NCBI GenBank assembly: GCA_018881555.1
Contig: JACAXG010000018.1
Location: 8,245,634 to 8,309,633 of the forward strand
Length of the DNA: 64,000 nucleotides
Direction of reading: 5' to 3'
Origin: Amblyornis subalaris
Taxonomy: Eukaryota > Chordata > Aves > Passeriformes > Ptilonorhynchidae
Shown here piece after piece: positions 13,296 through 25,830 of this stretch. The notes under the pieces are model-generated. The model saw only the letters and a list, made by a program, of their open reading frames with translations. It did not search any database and was not told the origin of the DNA. The position numbers and the translations under genes were made by a program. The first letter of the stretch is position 1. Every line of letters begins with the position of its first letter.

Positions 13296-16200
13296 ATTTT
13301 TAAAAGGCTTTCCACGCAATGAAGTCAGTGCTTAATTCTGAGGAGCACAGAAATGGTGATTAGTATACAGTATGCAGGTGGAATACCTCTTGTGAACTGC
13401 TGGGGGACTGTTCAAAAGAAAACCAAAGGAAAAGTGGAAAAATCAGTTTAGATTCCAGGTTGTCAAATCATGGAGACACGTTCAAGGTTTTTTCCAGCTG
13501 TTCTGTATCATCAGAATGGTACAAAAATNTCCCATTCACTCTGGCACAGACACACAGGCTGTTTCTCTTGTATTTTTGTTCTTAGGATGGTCCATGTTAA
13601 AAGTGATAGGAACTATCTGAGTTTCCAAGNGGAAGCATTAAATTTCATTATATCCTCCAAAAAATTGAACAGTATTTAGGACTCTCAGCTGAGAAACCCA
13701 TCTTCATAAGCTTGTGCTTCTGCCTTTCTGTTCTTGACCACCTTCTTTCCACAAGAGGAAAAAAACCCTTTCCTTTTCCTTCAGCTACTTCCATGTTTAT
13801 CCTCCTATTCTAGTTATCATCACTCTTTTGCCTGACTGCCTATATTCCTGTTTTCATTCCTTCTCAATATTGAGCTTGGCTATTTATGGAATCAGTATCA
13901 CTGTCTATTACCACAGTATGCAAATGCTATCTCTAAAAACTGTTGAAGTGCCTAGTACATTTCATGCTCTTTCTGGTACATTGCCATACTCATTAAAAAA
14001 CCCAAAGTGTTCAGGGCAGAGTTCTTTGCAGGCTGGGTTTGGGTTGTTGGGTTGTTGCAGAAAGTTGTTTGGGTTTTATTTGAGACAAGATCTGTGATGT
14101 GGAGGAAGGTTTTGATGCATTGATTGCATTGTCCCAGAGGATAAAGTAGCTGCAGACATTTGTTGATCAGAATTAGTTTTAGTTTCCAGAATTTAGTCCA
14201 TCAACTGCTTTAGAAATTAGAAGAAAGTTTTTTCAAATGAGTTTCCACAGCTTCTGGACACAGACCCCCCTTCTTGACACAGGGGTCTGAGTCCATGAGA
14301 AAGAGGACATAGGAAGTGTGTTAGTGCTTAAAAGTTAAAGCTTTTTTGCTACAGCAAATGGAGCTGCCTGATTTGGGATCTGACCAAGGTANGGGTTGAT
14401 CTTCACTAAGTAGTAAGGAACAAGTTTTCCAGCAGACCAAAGCAGGGAAGAGATGCTTTCTAGCCATCCACAACTATGAGGCCATCAGTCAGTACCGTGT
14501 TTTACCATATTGCTGTGATAGCTCTTAAAGTTTCAGGAGTATTTTCGGGCACTTAAAGCATTTTCCCCAGTCTGACTCAGTCTTGTTGGAGTTCAGCTGG
14601 AGCCAGCCAGCCATGCTTTATCAAAGAGCTGAATTCCTGTTGGTGTTCTGTCTTTTCAATAATAGTAATAGATGTAACTGTTGAGAATGAGTGTCCTTGC
14701 AATATTATCAGCTATGCCTTTGCCACCTTGGAGCATCCACCAGAGATTAAAGAAAATGGATTTGTGTGACCCTGCAGGTGAAGGCCTGGAAAGAAGGTAC
14801 AAACACCATTCTGAGCTCTGCTTCAAACAAGACATTGCAGGTACCACAAGCAGGGTCATGTTTTTCCGAATCCAGCATTTTCATGGCTTATTGCAGNCCT
14901 ACATATGGCTTTATATGGGATTTATCAGGGTTTTCTCTATATTAGTCATGGCCTGAGTGGCAATAAAGACAGTCTCCATTCTGTGTCCTGATGTGAACCC
15001 TGACTATGAGGCCTCCAGAAAGCTGGCACTTGTATGCTGTTGGCACTTTCTGATTACTGTGTTTATAATCATTTTGCCCAGAAATGAGATAGCAATTGCA
15101 GACATCTTCATGGATAATATTTTCTTCCTGAGGAGTGGAAAAAATACTTACATTTCAAGGGGCTTAATAGGTGAATCTTTCTGACTGACTATTTCTATCT
15201 TTGGCAGGCAAACTTCTTCTGCATTGTTACCAATACAGAAAGCCACAAAACTGATTCATATTTTATGACTCTAATTTTTTACCACTTTTCTTAAATTTTG
15301 CCATATAGATATGGGATGAGATGAAACAGGTAATGGTATCTGTTGAAAGATGAAGCATTTTTTCTATATGTGGATTTACTTGATCTTACCAGTCCTGTAT
15401 CTTGATTCTTCACGGGCTCCAAGGCTTCAGCCTAACACTGTAATTAAACTGCCTGGCTTGATGAGCTGTTTTGTGTAGTGAACTAACTATTCTGGTTGTA
15501 ACTGTGCAACACTTCTTGAAGAGTGATTTCTGTCTGTCTGATTCATTGGTCTTGAGCCNTCTCTGAACCATGGTGAATTTCCTATCAGTGTATGCAGTCT
15601 GGAATTTACATGTTGATGACAATTAACATCAGGTAGTTGGACTGCTGCTTAAGGCATTATGACTATTTGTATTCTCCTAAGGCGAGTGAACTTTCCAGTG
15701 AGGAAGTTCTTTTTCGAAGTAGACCTGTTTGGTGAGAAAACTCCAAAGCACTGAGAGAGCAGTGGTGAAACTTTGGCTTGATAGCATCCTAATCAAACCA
15801 GAAAAGTGGTATGTTGGTTTCACTCCCATCAGCCCCTCCTAAGTGTTCAATCCCATGCATAAGATCTGTAGGGCATGTACTTTGTTCAGCAGGTGTGCTT
15901 TCTCTGTTTGACCACTTTCAGTGAAAACCTTACAGATATTACTTTCCTATTGGTCTCTGGTCCAGATTCTGGTCTAAAATGGCTATGCAGCCACTCTGTT
16001 TTCCATTTATTCATTCTGTGATTTGTTCTCAGAGACAAAGAGTTGTGTAGACTCAAAAATCATCAGAAATTGTGTCCTGGACAAGGCTGGTTAGTCCTTA
16101 CTCAACACTCAAGTTCTCTACATATCTAAGACAACTGTTGGTGTAATAATCAGGAATTAGTTCTTGTGCTTCACATACTACGATTTAGCTGTAGGGTTGG

Positions 16201-18417
16201 GGGAATAGGTTGCTCTATTTGTTGAGCGGGGTTTTCTTGTTTTGTTTTCTTTTGTTTTAAATGAGAACTCTGACTCTATTTCTGGAACGTCTGAAACCCC
16301 TTTCTGTTTGTCGTCATTCATAATCAATCCCAGAGCTATCAAGTATTTTATAAAATGGTAGCTGCAGATCTTTTCCTACATCAACCACTGGGACTAAAAC
16401 ATAAATGCACATAATAGGGCCAGAATCTGAAGACACATGTGACACTTTGTTAAGCCTGTGAATATCACAATTTACAGCCTCTGAAAGTTCTTGTTCTTTT
16501 CTCTGATTGTATTCTCAATTACTGTTCCATTCAAGTGTAGCCAAAGACATGTTGTTCTTGTTCTAGTTCCTATTAACAAAGGACATAACTTTTAGTTTTC
16601 ATTCTTGGCCTCATTAATAATGATAATGCAAAATTACAAAACAAATATAAACAGCAAAGAACCTCTAGGTGATTGTCAACTTCCACTCGAGGATACACAT
16701 TTCAGGAGCCCCATGTATCCAACTTATCTGACAACCAACCAGTTCTTTCATTACTTGTTTCAAACTGCTGGAGAAGGTAATAATGAGAAGCATTTCCCAA
16801 ATGAAGTGAGAAAAAGAATGTTTTACCTACCAAAATTTTCAAAAAACTTGTTACTCTGTACCCACACATAGAGGAATGTGGCTGTNCATCTGTCTCTAAA
16901 ATATGTGTGCCTGAGAGAGGAGTCCAGTGTTATTCTGGGCCAGCAAAGACTTCTTAAGACTCTATAGGTGCACTTTTTTGACCCTTCCAAAGAAGTTCAA
17001 GACACACTAGTTCTGAAGCCTACAGCCTTTCTTCCTTTTCCTTCTTCCATCACCTTTTTGTGTATATAAACACAAAATGCTGTTAAGTACTGCTTCCGGA
17101 GACAGCTCTTAGGATAGTGAAGGAATGCCCAGTACAAACAGTTTGCTTACCTCCAGTGTGAGCTTGTAGGTGTGGGAAAAAGATGTAAGTGGAAAATGCC
17201 ATCCTGACTATTATATGCTATTTTAATTGTCTTTTTGAATATTTACATATGAGCCTTTAAACATAATTATTGTGAGGAATGGAGCCAGAGAGTTGTTCCT
17301 TCTTATGGCATTAATTCTCATTGTCACTACTGTACGTATTATCTTCTAAAAGTGGACTTAATCTGTGGTTTGGATTTGTGGGAGCTGCTTTTTTTGGCTT
17401 TGTTATGTAACCACACTTACAACTGTGCCAAATAGCCTGCTTGTTTCAATAGGATGTTAATTTGTTAAAGCAGGAGGGACGAGAGAGAGTGCCACGTCTG
17501 CTTGGTTTTGCAAATATGGCACCTCATACCCACAAAGCATTTGCAAACATACAGCCAGCAGTGTAGGTGGACACTGTGTAGCGTACCTTAGGAATTACTT
17601 CTTTTCAAAGCCTCAGAAATCTTGCGGGCTCAAAATGCTCATCAGCATACTGATGTTTAATAATTTGCCATCTGTCAGNTGAGACGTGGTTAATCCAGTG
17701 TGAATGCTTTTAGCCCACAGAAAATGTAAGGCAATTTGATGTAGCTTTGCCTGCAGGGAAAGATGGCTAATCTAAGCCATACTACACTGTGTTGGCCAAA
17801 CTAGAAGTGTGCAGCCAGGTATTTCCGGGGACTCAGCTGGTTTGCAATAACTTGACCCACAATTGTGAGTCCTTCTGCACCTCCGTCTGCAGCCAGATAA
17901 TATTCAGAAACTGAGATCTGGAGGGATGGCTAAATTTAGCCATTTTTTAATTTGATTCAACTGCTTTGGCACCAGAAAGCCTTTCAGAATTTGCTCTGGC
18001 CAGGATGCATGGAAAGTACGTGCTCTGACAATGTAACNCCGATTATTTTATGGATTTCTACACTTCAATATAGCAAGCATACAGGAACCCCTTCTCCCTG
18101 CCCACGCCAAAATCTTTCAAGTGATCTTGTGGAGAATGGTTTGAGAGAAAAACTCAAGAAAAAGGAGNCATGTGCTTGAGTTTTGCTACCTACCACTGAC
18201 TATTCTTGAAAAATTGCAGGGGGATTTGTGGTTTACAAGTGTACAACTCATACTACACAGTGTGTTACTAAGTACAGTACTGTTTTGCAGGAAGTAAGGT
18301 TTGAATGTCACTCTTGGGCTTTGAATACATTTAGTGGGAAATGAACAGGAATTACCATTTCATCATGCATCAACTGACAGTTTCCTTTGAAAATTCATCT
18401 TCTACTTGATTGCCATA
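13296..18417. other. Non-coding stretch with low-complexity patches
   Basis: No gene recognised. A G-rich patch lies at 14035-14073, and a T-rich patch of ttttg/tttct words lies at about 16227-16259. The rest is ordinary AT-rich sequence with short open frames. Confidence 0.7.
14035..14073 (+). other. Putative G-quadruplex-forming motif
   Basis: Four GGG runs occur at 14035, 14041, 14049 and 14071, separated by 3, 5 and 19 bases. Two short loops plus one long loop is a non-canonical arrangement, so folding is possible but not assured. The first half also resembles telomere-like gggttt/gggttg words, but it is far too short to be an interstitial telomeric array. Confidence 0.3.
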
Positions 18418-18560
18418 TTCTTAAGACTGGAAGGGACGTTATAATCTCCTGTGCTTGCCTTTCCATGTGACATAGCTTGCAAAAACTACATTTACAGTTC
18501 CCAATTGAACCAAGCTTAGAACTCAAGCAGGCTCAACACTGCAAGTTTGTAAATGTTCAT
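18418..18560 (-). repeat. Diverged CR1-like 3' end (old relic)
   Basis: The words ttcttaagactggaagggacgt followed by taatctcctgtgcttgcc match the order seen when the 3' tail of an old CR1 LINE is read from the opposite strand: a tail, then tggaagggac, then a target-like ctcctg word. The remainder is too diverged to align by eye. Only the 3' terminus is present. A chance resemblance cannot be excluded. Confidence 0.35.
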
Positions 18561-19727
18561 TTTTAAGAAGAGTCAGCTGAAACCTCAAACTGCAATACAC
18601 TCTATCTTTAGAGGAAAGTGAATTTGATTTAGATATGAACTTTGTGCGTTGGCCTTGACTCAGTTTTTTTTCTAAGTAAAATTAGTACTGGCAAAAATAC
18701 TCCAACGCCCTTGCTTATTGGGTAATATAGTTCACTGGTCATTTAAAAAAGTGTAAAAAGATATACCTGGGAGACTGCATTCCTTTGGAAGGATGCAGAG
18801 TACCTCAGATGCACAATAGCCCCTGCTTGGTTATGAAGTGCAGAGAAAAGCAACTGATTGTAAAAACTCCTGATCAAAATCAAGATGCAAATAGTCCTCA
18901 TCTCTTCAATCTGCACTGAAGGAATGACCCATTTGGAAAAAAAGAAGTTTGGATTTCACTTCTATTTTTTATTTAATGACTAAGTGTAGACACTAAAGAA
19001 GGGAATTGCCTGTTTTTATGAGCTGATTCCCTTTCCTTCCTCCTTGGCTCATGTGTCTCTCTGGTGACTAATGGGGAGGTTGCTTCTCTGGAACACAAGG
19101 GGAAAGTTTCAGTAAATTGCAAAAGCATGTTTGTTACTTGGAAGTCTTTTGGCACATTTTTGAGCAAAGTTCATGGAAACCGTAAAACTATTCTGAAGAA
19201 AGACTTAGAGGCCACATTATCAAAAAATGCACCTACGCACAGGGACCTGCTTGTGAAGGGTTCATTGCAAGATCAAGAATCTGAGCGCTTGTGCAGTCAA
19301 ACAGGTGTGCGTAAAATACAAAACTGCATCTGCAGATGAGGCAGTTTCCCTGTCATGAAAATACACAACTCTCAGATTTGCATGGTTGTCTCTGTGTTTT
19401 ATATGGGTGAATTAAGTACCTAATTTTATCTGACAATTAACTTTTTCCTTTCCTCTTTCCTCAACCCTTCTGTTTTCTGTGTGTGGAAGATAAAAGTTTT
19501 CCCTATAGAGCAATCTAATGCTTCTAAAATGTTCTGCCCTCAGAGAAAGCACTATATGAAACAAGATTACAAATAAACTCNTATTGGAGGCTGGTATGTT
19601 CTTACAGAATTTAAGTCTCAGTAGGACTTCTAAGTCTTCCTACCAGGAACTTGGGTTTTGTTTTCTTATGTCAGGAAAACCATCAGAACCTATGGAATTA
19701 CGGTGAAAATAAACAGATCTGCAAGAC
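18561..19727. other. Non-coding stretch, nothing recognised
   Basis: AT-rich sequence with short open frames only. No repeat family was identified. Confidence 0.7.
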
Positions 19728-19825
19728 GGAGAGGAGAGGAGAGGAGAGGAGAGGAGAGGAGAGGAGAGGAGAGGAGAGGAGAGGAGAGGAGAGGAGAGGA
19801 GAGGAGAGGAGAGGAGAGGAGAGGA
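19728..19825 (+). repeat. Pentanucleotide microsatellite (GGAGA)n
   Basis: About 19.5 perfect tandem copies of ggaga follow gcaagac and end at tgtcctctgg. Because the unit is 5 bases long, no frame contains a stop, so several overlapping open frames cross it. These are a by-product of the repeat. The strand is purine-only, so triplex-type structures are possible. The perfect purity suggests a young and probably length-polymorphic locus. Confidence 0.97.
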
Positions 19826-20650
19826 TGTCCTCTGGCAGGCTTTGAGGTCTAGAAGAATAAGCTCACATTAGTCTTTTGGCTGCCTGGATTACATCTGCAG
19901 CTGTTCATGTGCTCTCTTTTTTATATGTCTGCTTGCTGGCTTTAGTAGTCATATTCAAAAAACCAATAGATTTTTCTTTCCTTAAAATGACAATTAAAAA
20001 TGAATATTTCAGTCATGAAAGTTGTTAACTAAGCATGCTGAGACACCTGGGAGACATATATAGGACAGGAATATTTTTTGTGTTTCACTACCGATATCCT
20101 TCCAACTCAACCTGGAGCAAACAACTCTAATAGGAAAAGGAAGCTTCATTTTCCATAGTCCCTTAGGTCTTGGCTTCCCCAACAGGGAAGTCACATTAAC
20201 ATCTTCTCTGATGATGACTTATGTGATGCAAATAGGCCTTTTCTGAGAATGGAACTGAAGCTACATCTTCATTTCATACAACCCATAAAAACACGATATG
20301 GGTCATCACTGGCAAGGTTTTAATTGGAGGCCAGCATCATTTTCCCCATAGTTCTTTGAACTTGCACTTTTTTACCAGTGCTGTACGCATCTTGGAGCAC
20401 TCTGCAGTGTGTCCAACAGGAATGTGTTTGCACGTTTGCAACTGACTTAAAAATACCTTGGTGATGTGGCTGTTGGCAGCAGTTTGCTCTACCTTCCTTT
20501 GTCCTTTCCTTATGTATTCACATAACCTGAAACATCCTGGGTGGTTTTCCCTTTCATTCATGCCTTACCTAAAATTGTTTCCTTTGGTTATTACAAGTCA
20601 TGTCAGATGTATCAACACAGTTTCTCTTCTGCAATACACTCTTTTAAGAG

Positions 20651-20651
<1 letters not shown>
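19826..20651. other. Non-coding stretch, nothing recognised
   Basis: Ordinary AT-rich sequence between two microsatellites, with no coding or repeat assignment possible. Confidence 0.7.
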
Positions 20652-20693
<42 letters not shown>

Positions 20694-20711
20694 CGCACAC
20701 ACGCGCACACA
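20652..20711 (+). repeat. Dinucleotide microsatellite (CA)n with G interruptions
   Basis: A perfect CA run of roughly 34 bases is followed by cgcacacac and cgcgcacac variants. The interruptions sit only at the 3' side, as in an array that is decaying from one end. The alternating purine-pyrimidine tract could form Z-DNA, particularly at the CG steps. Confidence 0.97.
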
Positions 20712-23206
20712 GAAAGACAGGGAAGCTGTGGAAAATCAATGTAACTTAAATGTCCTGTACTGGTAGTGTATAAGAACATAAACCACACTTCATCATTCGA
20801 AATACATTAGCAAATGAGAGCCACGGAGGAAGCTGACATAAGCAATCTGCCCAACATACAAAGTGTTAATTTTCTGGAAATGCCCCATATGTGCTGACTA
20901 TAACTATCTAACCCTAAAAACATTCATAGACAAGATTTTAAACAACAATTCATAAGAGTAACAACTCTGACACTGGGTGTTGTCTGAGAATTAATGACTG
21001 CCACAATTAATGGCCCTCAACTGTGTTTGAGCCACCAGCTCCTCCCAGCTTGTCATTAGTCCCTACACATGGTTCTCAAACTCCTGTTGTCCATTTGGTA
21101 TTGGACAAGATGAAAATACATTGTCTTCAAACACTGAGAAAGCTTGCAGCAATGTAAACTTTCAGTAACTCTTCTGCTTGCTTGACAAAACTTGCACTAG
21201 GGAAATTTCTGTGTTGAGTTTGGTCTGAAATTATATCTTTTACATATCTTTTGATTCCCACAATTAATCACTACACAGCACCATAGGGAAAGAAGACTTC
21301 CATATGCTGCAGTAATGAGAAGCCTCCAAGAAATGTGACTAATAGAGGAAATGTGCAGCTTGAGCTGTGAATTAATAATTTATGTGAATTGCAAACAAGA
21401 GTTTGCATATGGTGCAAGTATGATTACAGATGAAGCTGTTCATGCAAATAAAAGCATCTGAAAAATAGTTGCACAACTCAGGACCCAACTCCTTTTAAGA
21501 CCAGGTCATAATAACTCTTATGACTTGGAAAATGCAGGGCTTGGTCACACACAATGTATATTAGATCTGGGGCTGTGACTCTGGCTTTACAGTGTGATTC
21601 TGATCTGAAGAGAGACACCTCCAAAATAACGGCATGCTCATGTTATGAAATCTTCCTAATCCTATACTCAGAATCATACCTGCTAACCTTGGAGGCATAA
21701 ATCCTGTGCTGAAAAGCAACAGTAAGTAATGCAGGAAGTGACACTGGGGCTAGGAGTGAGATGGAAGAAGTCACCCACACAGTTCCTTGCTTTGGGACAG
21801 AAATGAGTTAAAAGCTGGGATTTCCCTGTCATGGAAAATACTGTCACTTTGCAAATTGCTCTCCTTCAGAATGAAAAGAGTATGAAACTTCCTGTAGAAT
21901 GGAAATTCTGTTGAAATATTCTGTAAAAAATGTGTCACAACACAAACAGAAGACCTCCCAATCCATAAAGTAAAGAGTTTCTGCCTTGACTTCGAAACAG
22001 CTGTTCACATATAAAATAAAACAAGAGAATCATCTCATAGAATATTGACAGCATTGTACATTACACATCCTTTGAGACAGCATTGCTACACTACTGCATA
22101 AAATGTCAATAACAATATGTTTAAACTCCCTAAAAATAAATTACTCTTCATAACAGATTTCATTTTCAAATGTTTGTAGATTGTCTGGATTTGGTTTCAG
22201 GGCAATTTGAAGTCTTGTCAAAATTTTGGCTTCAGATTAAAAAAAATTCTTTTTTAATCTCTTAAAGACCAGTGCTTAGAAAAGATAAAGCCATGTCAAT
22301 CCCGTACAGAGCTGCAGNGCTGGTACCTCACGCAAACCAGTGCGCCCACATTACTGAACAAAGCGCCGTGTATCTGTTTTGAATTGGCTCCTGTCGGGAC
22401 GTCCATCATAATGGTGTCTGTAAGTCTGAGAATGTAAAGCTACTTGCTTTGTGGCCAACCTCTAACTACTAATAAGGGTTAGGGAGAAAGTTTCCTTGGA
22501 GGCAGTTCATCCCCTAATTGCTTGCACAGATTTTCTAAAGCCCTTCTCAGATGAAGTTGGCATTAAGTCCTGACAGAGCCAAAGGTTTAGCCCACAAGGA
22601 CAGCAGCAGCTCCTGTAGTCCCACAGCCANGGCTGCCAGGGCTCTGGGGCCCACACTCCAGTGAGAGATGGGGGGCACTGGAGACAGCACTGTTTGCAGA
22701 GGGCTTCAGTCGGGGCCAGGTGCTGGCACAGGCAAAGCAGAGCCTTGTCAAGGGTGGCAGATGTCTAGTGGCAGCAACAAAGGCTCTGTCGTTGCCTCAG
22801 TCTGTTGGAGGTCCTGCTCCTTGGCTTGTCACCATGGTCTTTAGCAGGGATGAGCAGGAGGACAGGAGTTGTTGAGCTTGGAGCCTCTTCCAATGTCAGA
22901 ATGAGTAATGAGGGCTCTACCCTCAGTCTTTGTCATACCTCTGCCTTTTGCCCTCCCATCCAATGACAAAGAGTCTGACCTCTCATCCAAAGGGAGGCAA
23001 AATGCATTCTTGTCTTCTCTGTCGAGGATCCACAAGTCCCTTCTGATGCAGTGACCTACAGCTCCTTTACCTAAAGAACTGGGACTGTGGTGAATTTTTG
23101 GATAAAGAAAAATAGGGACCTTCTATTTGTGAGATGCAAAATTATTACAATGAGTGGTTTAACAATAACCGTACCTGCTTGGAGGTGGGCAATATACTGA
23201 ATATAC
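20712..23206. other. Non-coding stretch with a POU-site cluster and CpG/GC-rich patches
   Basis: No gene recognised. At 21388-21450 several octamer-like words (gcaaac, tttgcatat, atgcaaat) lie close together. At about 22300-22440 the CpG density is well above background. At about 22560-22850 the composition is GC-richer, with CAG/CTG-type words. None of these matches a repeat family I can name. They may be regulatory sequence or unclassified repeats. Confidence 0.5.
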
Positions 23207-23606
23207 AAGGAGTGGTTGAGGTCACTTGGTCTGTTCAGCCTGGAGACTGAGGGAGACTTCATAGCAGTCTACAACTTCCTCACGAGGGGAAGTGTAGGGG
23301 CAGACACTGATCTCTTCTCTGTGGTGACGAGAGACAAGACCAAAGGGAATGGCCTGAAACTGTGCCAGGGAAGGTTTATGTTACTTATCAGGAAAAGGTT
23401 CTTCACCCAGAGGGTGGTTGAGCATTGGAACAGGCTCCCCAGGGAAGTGGTCACAGCACCAACCCTGACAGAGTCCAAGAAGCATTTGAACAACACTCTC
23501 AGGCACATGGTGTGATTCTTGGGGCTGTCCTGTGCAGGGCTAAGAATTGTACTCGATGATCCTTGTGGGTCCCTTCCAACTCCAAATATTCTATGATCCT
23601 GTGAAT
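23207..23606 (+). mobile_element. CR1 LINE, 5'-truncated 3' fragment
   Basis: CR1 is the dominant non-LTR retrotransposon of birds. This copy keeps only the end of ORF2 and the short 3' tail. A frame open from 23216 to 23515 encodes about 99 residues of the ORF2 C-terminus, with the characteristic stretch QRVVEHWNRLPREVV around residues 66-80, and it ends in RHMV followed by a stop where CR1 ORF2 usually stops. The tail continues through cgatgatccttgtgggtccc and ttccaactcc to attctatgatcctgtga, the CR1 terminal motif. The reverse-transcriptase core and endonuclease are absent, so it is immobile. The open frame suggests a moderately young copy. Confidence 0.93.
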
Positions 23607-23990
23607 ATGTCCAGGTGTATTTGTGCTGGTGTAGACAGCCCAAGAGTCCTTTGATCTAACTGAAATGGCCAAGCTCCTACCTGGCCCATGCTAACACAGG
23701 GTATCTCACCTTGGACATGGTTGCCTGGCTTGCAGGCCACATCTGGCCCACAGCTCACCAGGTTGGAGTATGAGCAGAATGGGCTCTAGGTTTCCCTGTG
23801 TTCAGCTACCCTGGGCATGAGTCTATCAGTTCTCCGGGACAGCTAATCAAAAGCCCAGTGAATACCAGTTGGCAAGCTTGTTGTAGACATCTCTTTTTTC
23901 TAATCTTTTATCATGCCTACAGTCTGGATGTTTTAAAAGCTAAAAGTATTTAAAAGCTTTTCACAAACATTATGAAAGTCTACGAAAGTG
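23607..23990. other. Non-coding spacer
   Basis: AT-balanced sequence between a CR1 fragment and a MIR-like relic. Nothing was recognised in it. Confidence 0.65.
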
Positions 23991-24085
23991 TCATTTCACA
24001 GATGATGAAACTGAAGGATGCAGACATTTGAAGACTAGTCCAAGACAGCAGAGTGGGAATGAGTGTGAGAATACAGATGTAATTG
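23991..24085 (-). mobile_element. MIR-like SINE relic
   Basis: The segment begins tcatttcacagatgatgaaa, then ctgaaggatgcagaca, then gactagtccaagacagcaga. This parallels, in order, the MIR core read from the opposite strand: ttacagatgaggaaactgagg, a short variable part, then acttgcccaaggtcacacag. Several mismatches and small indels are present, as expected for an element that stopped moving before birds diversified. The assignment is by eye only. Confidence 0.5.
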
Positions 24086-25825
24086 CTCCAGGGTTTGGGT
24101 CCTAACCAAAGGATCATAGGGAGATGCTGTAACCCCTTTAGACTGTGATATTAATTAATTTATATTTGCATATCAAAAACATTACTATCATAATACACAC
24201 TGGGACTACTGCAATAGTATTGTAGTGGTAACAGTAATATTACAGTCAATTATTTAAAAAGGCAGCATTCTAGAGATGTGAATGGCAGCCTTTGTTGTCA
24301 CACAGTTTGGGTGACAGTGGTTGAGAGCTGGCAGTGTCAGACCAAGAAGGTTTTAAAAGCTGAATGCCTGAACCGGCTGTAAGAGTACACAAGATAAACA
24401 TGAAGAAATCCTTTTACAGTGAGAGAATGTAATGATTCCCATAAGATCTTTTTTTAATACTCTCACTGTGAGCACAGTTAAATGAAGTAACTGGCAGCAA
24501 CATTCAGCATAAAGTCATTCACTGTTTATTAACAGCAATTCTAACTAATCTAAAGTTAAATCAATCTAAACAAAAAAAAATTATTTGCAATCAGTCTTCG
24601 AAGTATTCTGGAGCATCTGGTAGACTCTCCCTTCTGCAATATCCATATCTGATTTTGAGGCTAGAATTAGTTGTGAGCTCCCCTACACAAACTGTGTTTT
24701 CTGTAATGACAGATCAATATGCATTGAAATTTACAAGATGACATGAAAGATTGCAAAGTAGTATGAAATATTTCCTTCCTGAACTTTGATATGTAATCAA
24801 TAAATCAAGGCAAATGTGAAAGAGGTGCAAAGGAGCTGAAACGGTTTCTTTACAGTGATTCTCTGTATAAGAAGGAGAGTGTAGGCTCAAACAACATCAG
24901 CGAGGTGGGGTTGGCAGGTTGGGATTCCGTCAGCCTGGGGGCATGATGCTACTCTGATGTGCCGCCCATCTGGGATCAGTCAGAAGTAACTAGAAGCACT
25001 AGTGCTGGAAGTGGTTTTATTCAGGTTCAACTGGACTATGCATGGGTGTGCAATAAGGAAGATGTGTCTGGAGTATTTCAACCTAAGAACTGATTCCCAG
25101 TGGAGAAAGGAAGCTCTTAGCTAGTTATTGTAGAAATGGCAGGGTGGAAAAAACTTGAGCCTCAAACTGCCCAGCACTGATGCAAGATCAGGTATCGATC
25201 CACATTCCTGACCAATTTTTAACTTGTCATTATAAACTTCATGTGAAGGAGATTTTACATTTTTTCCAGGATCTTACTGCAGTCTTTCACATCTTCTACT
25301 GAAACGTGTGTTAACACCTTCAACCCAAAATTGTGCAAACACAGAACTGCTTCGGCGATCCNAAGTAGTAACTGCCCAGACCTGGTCCCACTAGCTCGAC
25401 TCTCCCCTGGACCATGCTGCACTGTTCCTATGGTGTTGTAGACATATGGCCCAAGACAGGCAGAGGAAGAGGACCTGACCCCAGAGGCCAAAGGGAGCGG
25501 ATATCTGGCAACAGAGCAGAACTCAAAGAGCTGCACACTTATGGTGCCTGTGGACCCTGGGCAGTGAGTCGCAGAGCTGCAGGGGTTTGTGCTGCTGGTG
25601 CGAAGGGCAGAGTGGGAAGGTGCCTCTCTGCATGTGCCTGGTGCAGCAGGCACACATCACAACCTGCACAGTAGAGCAAAACAGGGACCTACCCCTGCTA
25701 CTGTGCAGTATGCCACTGCCTCAGATGAAAACAAGGTCAATCAGCCAAATTAAGTTTTCCAAAATATTTGAAAGTTCAAAAAAGCTTATTTGATTACAAT
25801 GAAGTCCATTCAGTTATGAAATTAT
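24086..25825. other. Non-coding stretch, nothing firmly recognised
   Basis: AT-rich up to about 25.3 kb, then GC-richer from 25.35 to 25.72 kb. The open frames in the GC-richer part (132 codons on minus, 86 on plus) look like composition artefacts and match nothing I know. A short stem-loop is listed separately. Confidence 0.6.
24416..24469. repeat. Inverted repeat (10-bp stem, 34-nt loop)
   Basis: The left arm acagtgagag (24416-24425) and right arm ctctcactgt (24460-24469) are perfect reverse complements. The loop contains a T-run. In 64 kb a few such pairs are expected by chance, so no function is claimed. Confidence 0.6.
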
Positions 25826-25830
25826 CTCAG

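Noticed and set aside
14681..14956. 91-codon frame as an exon
   Set aside because: No matching acceptor and donor were found, an N lies in frame, and the peptide is not recognisable.
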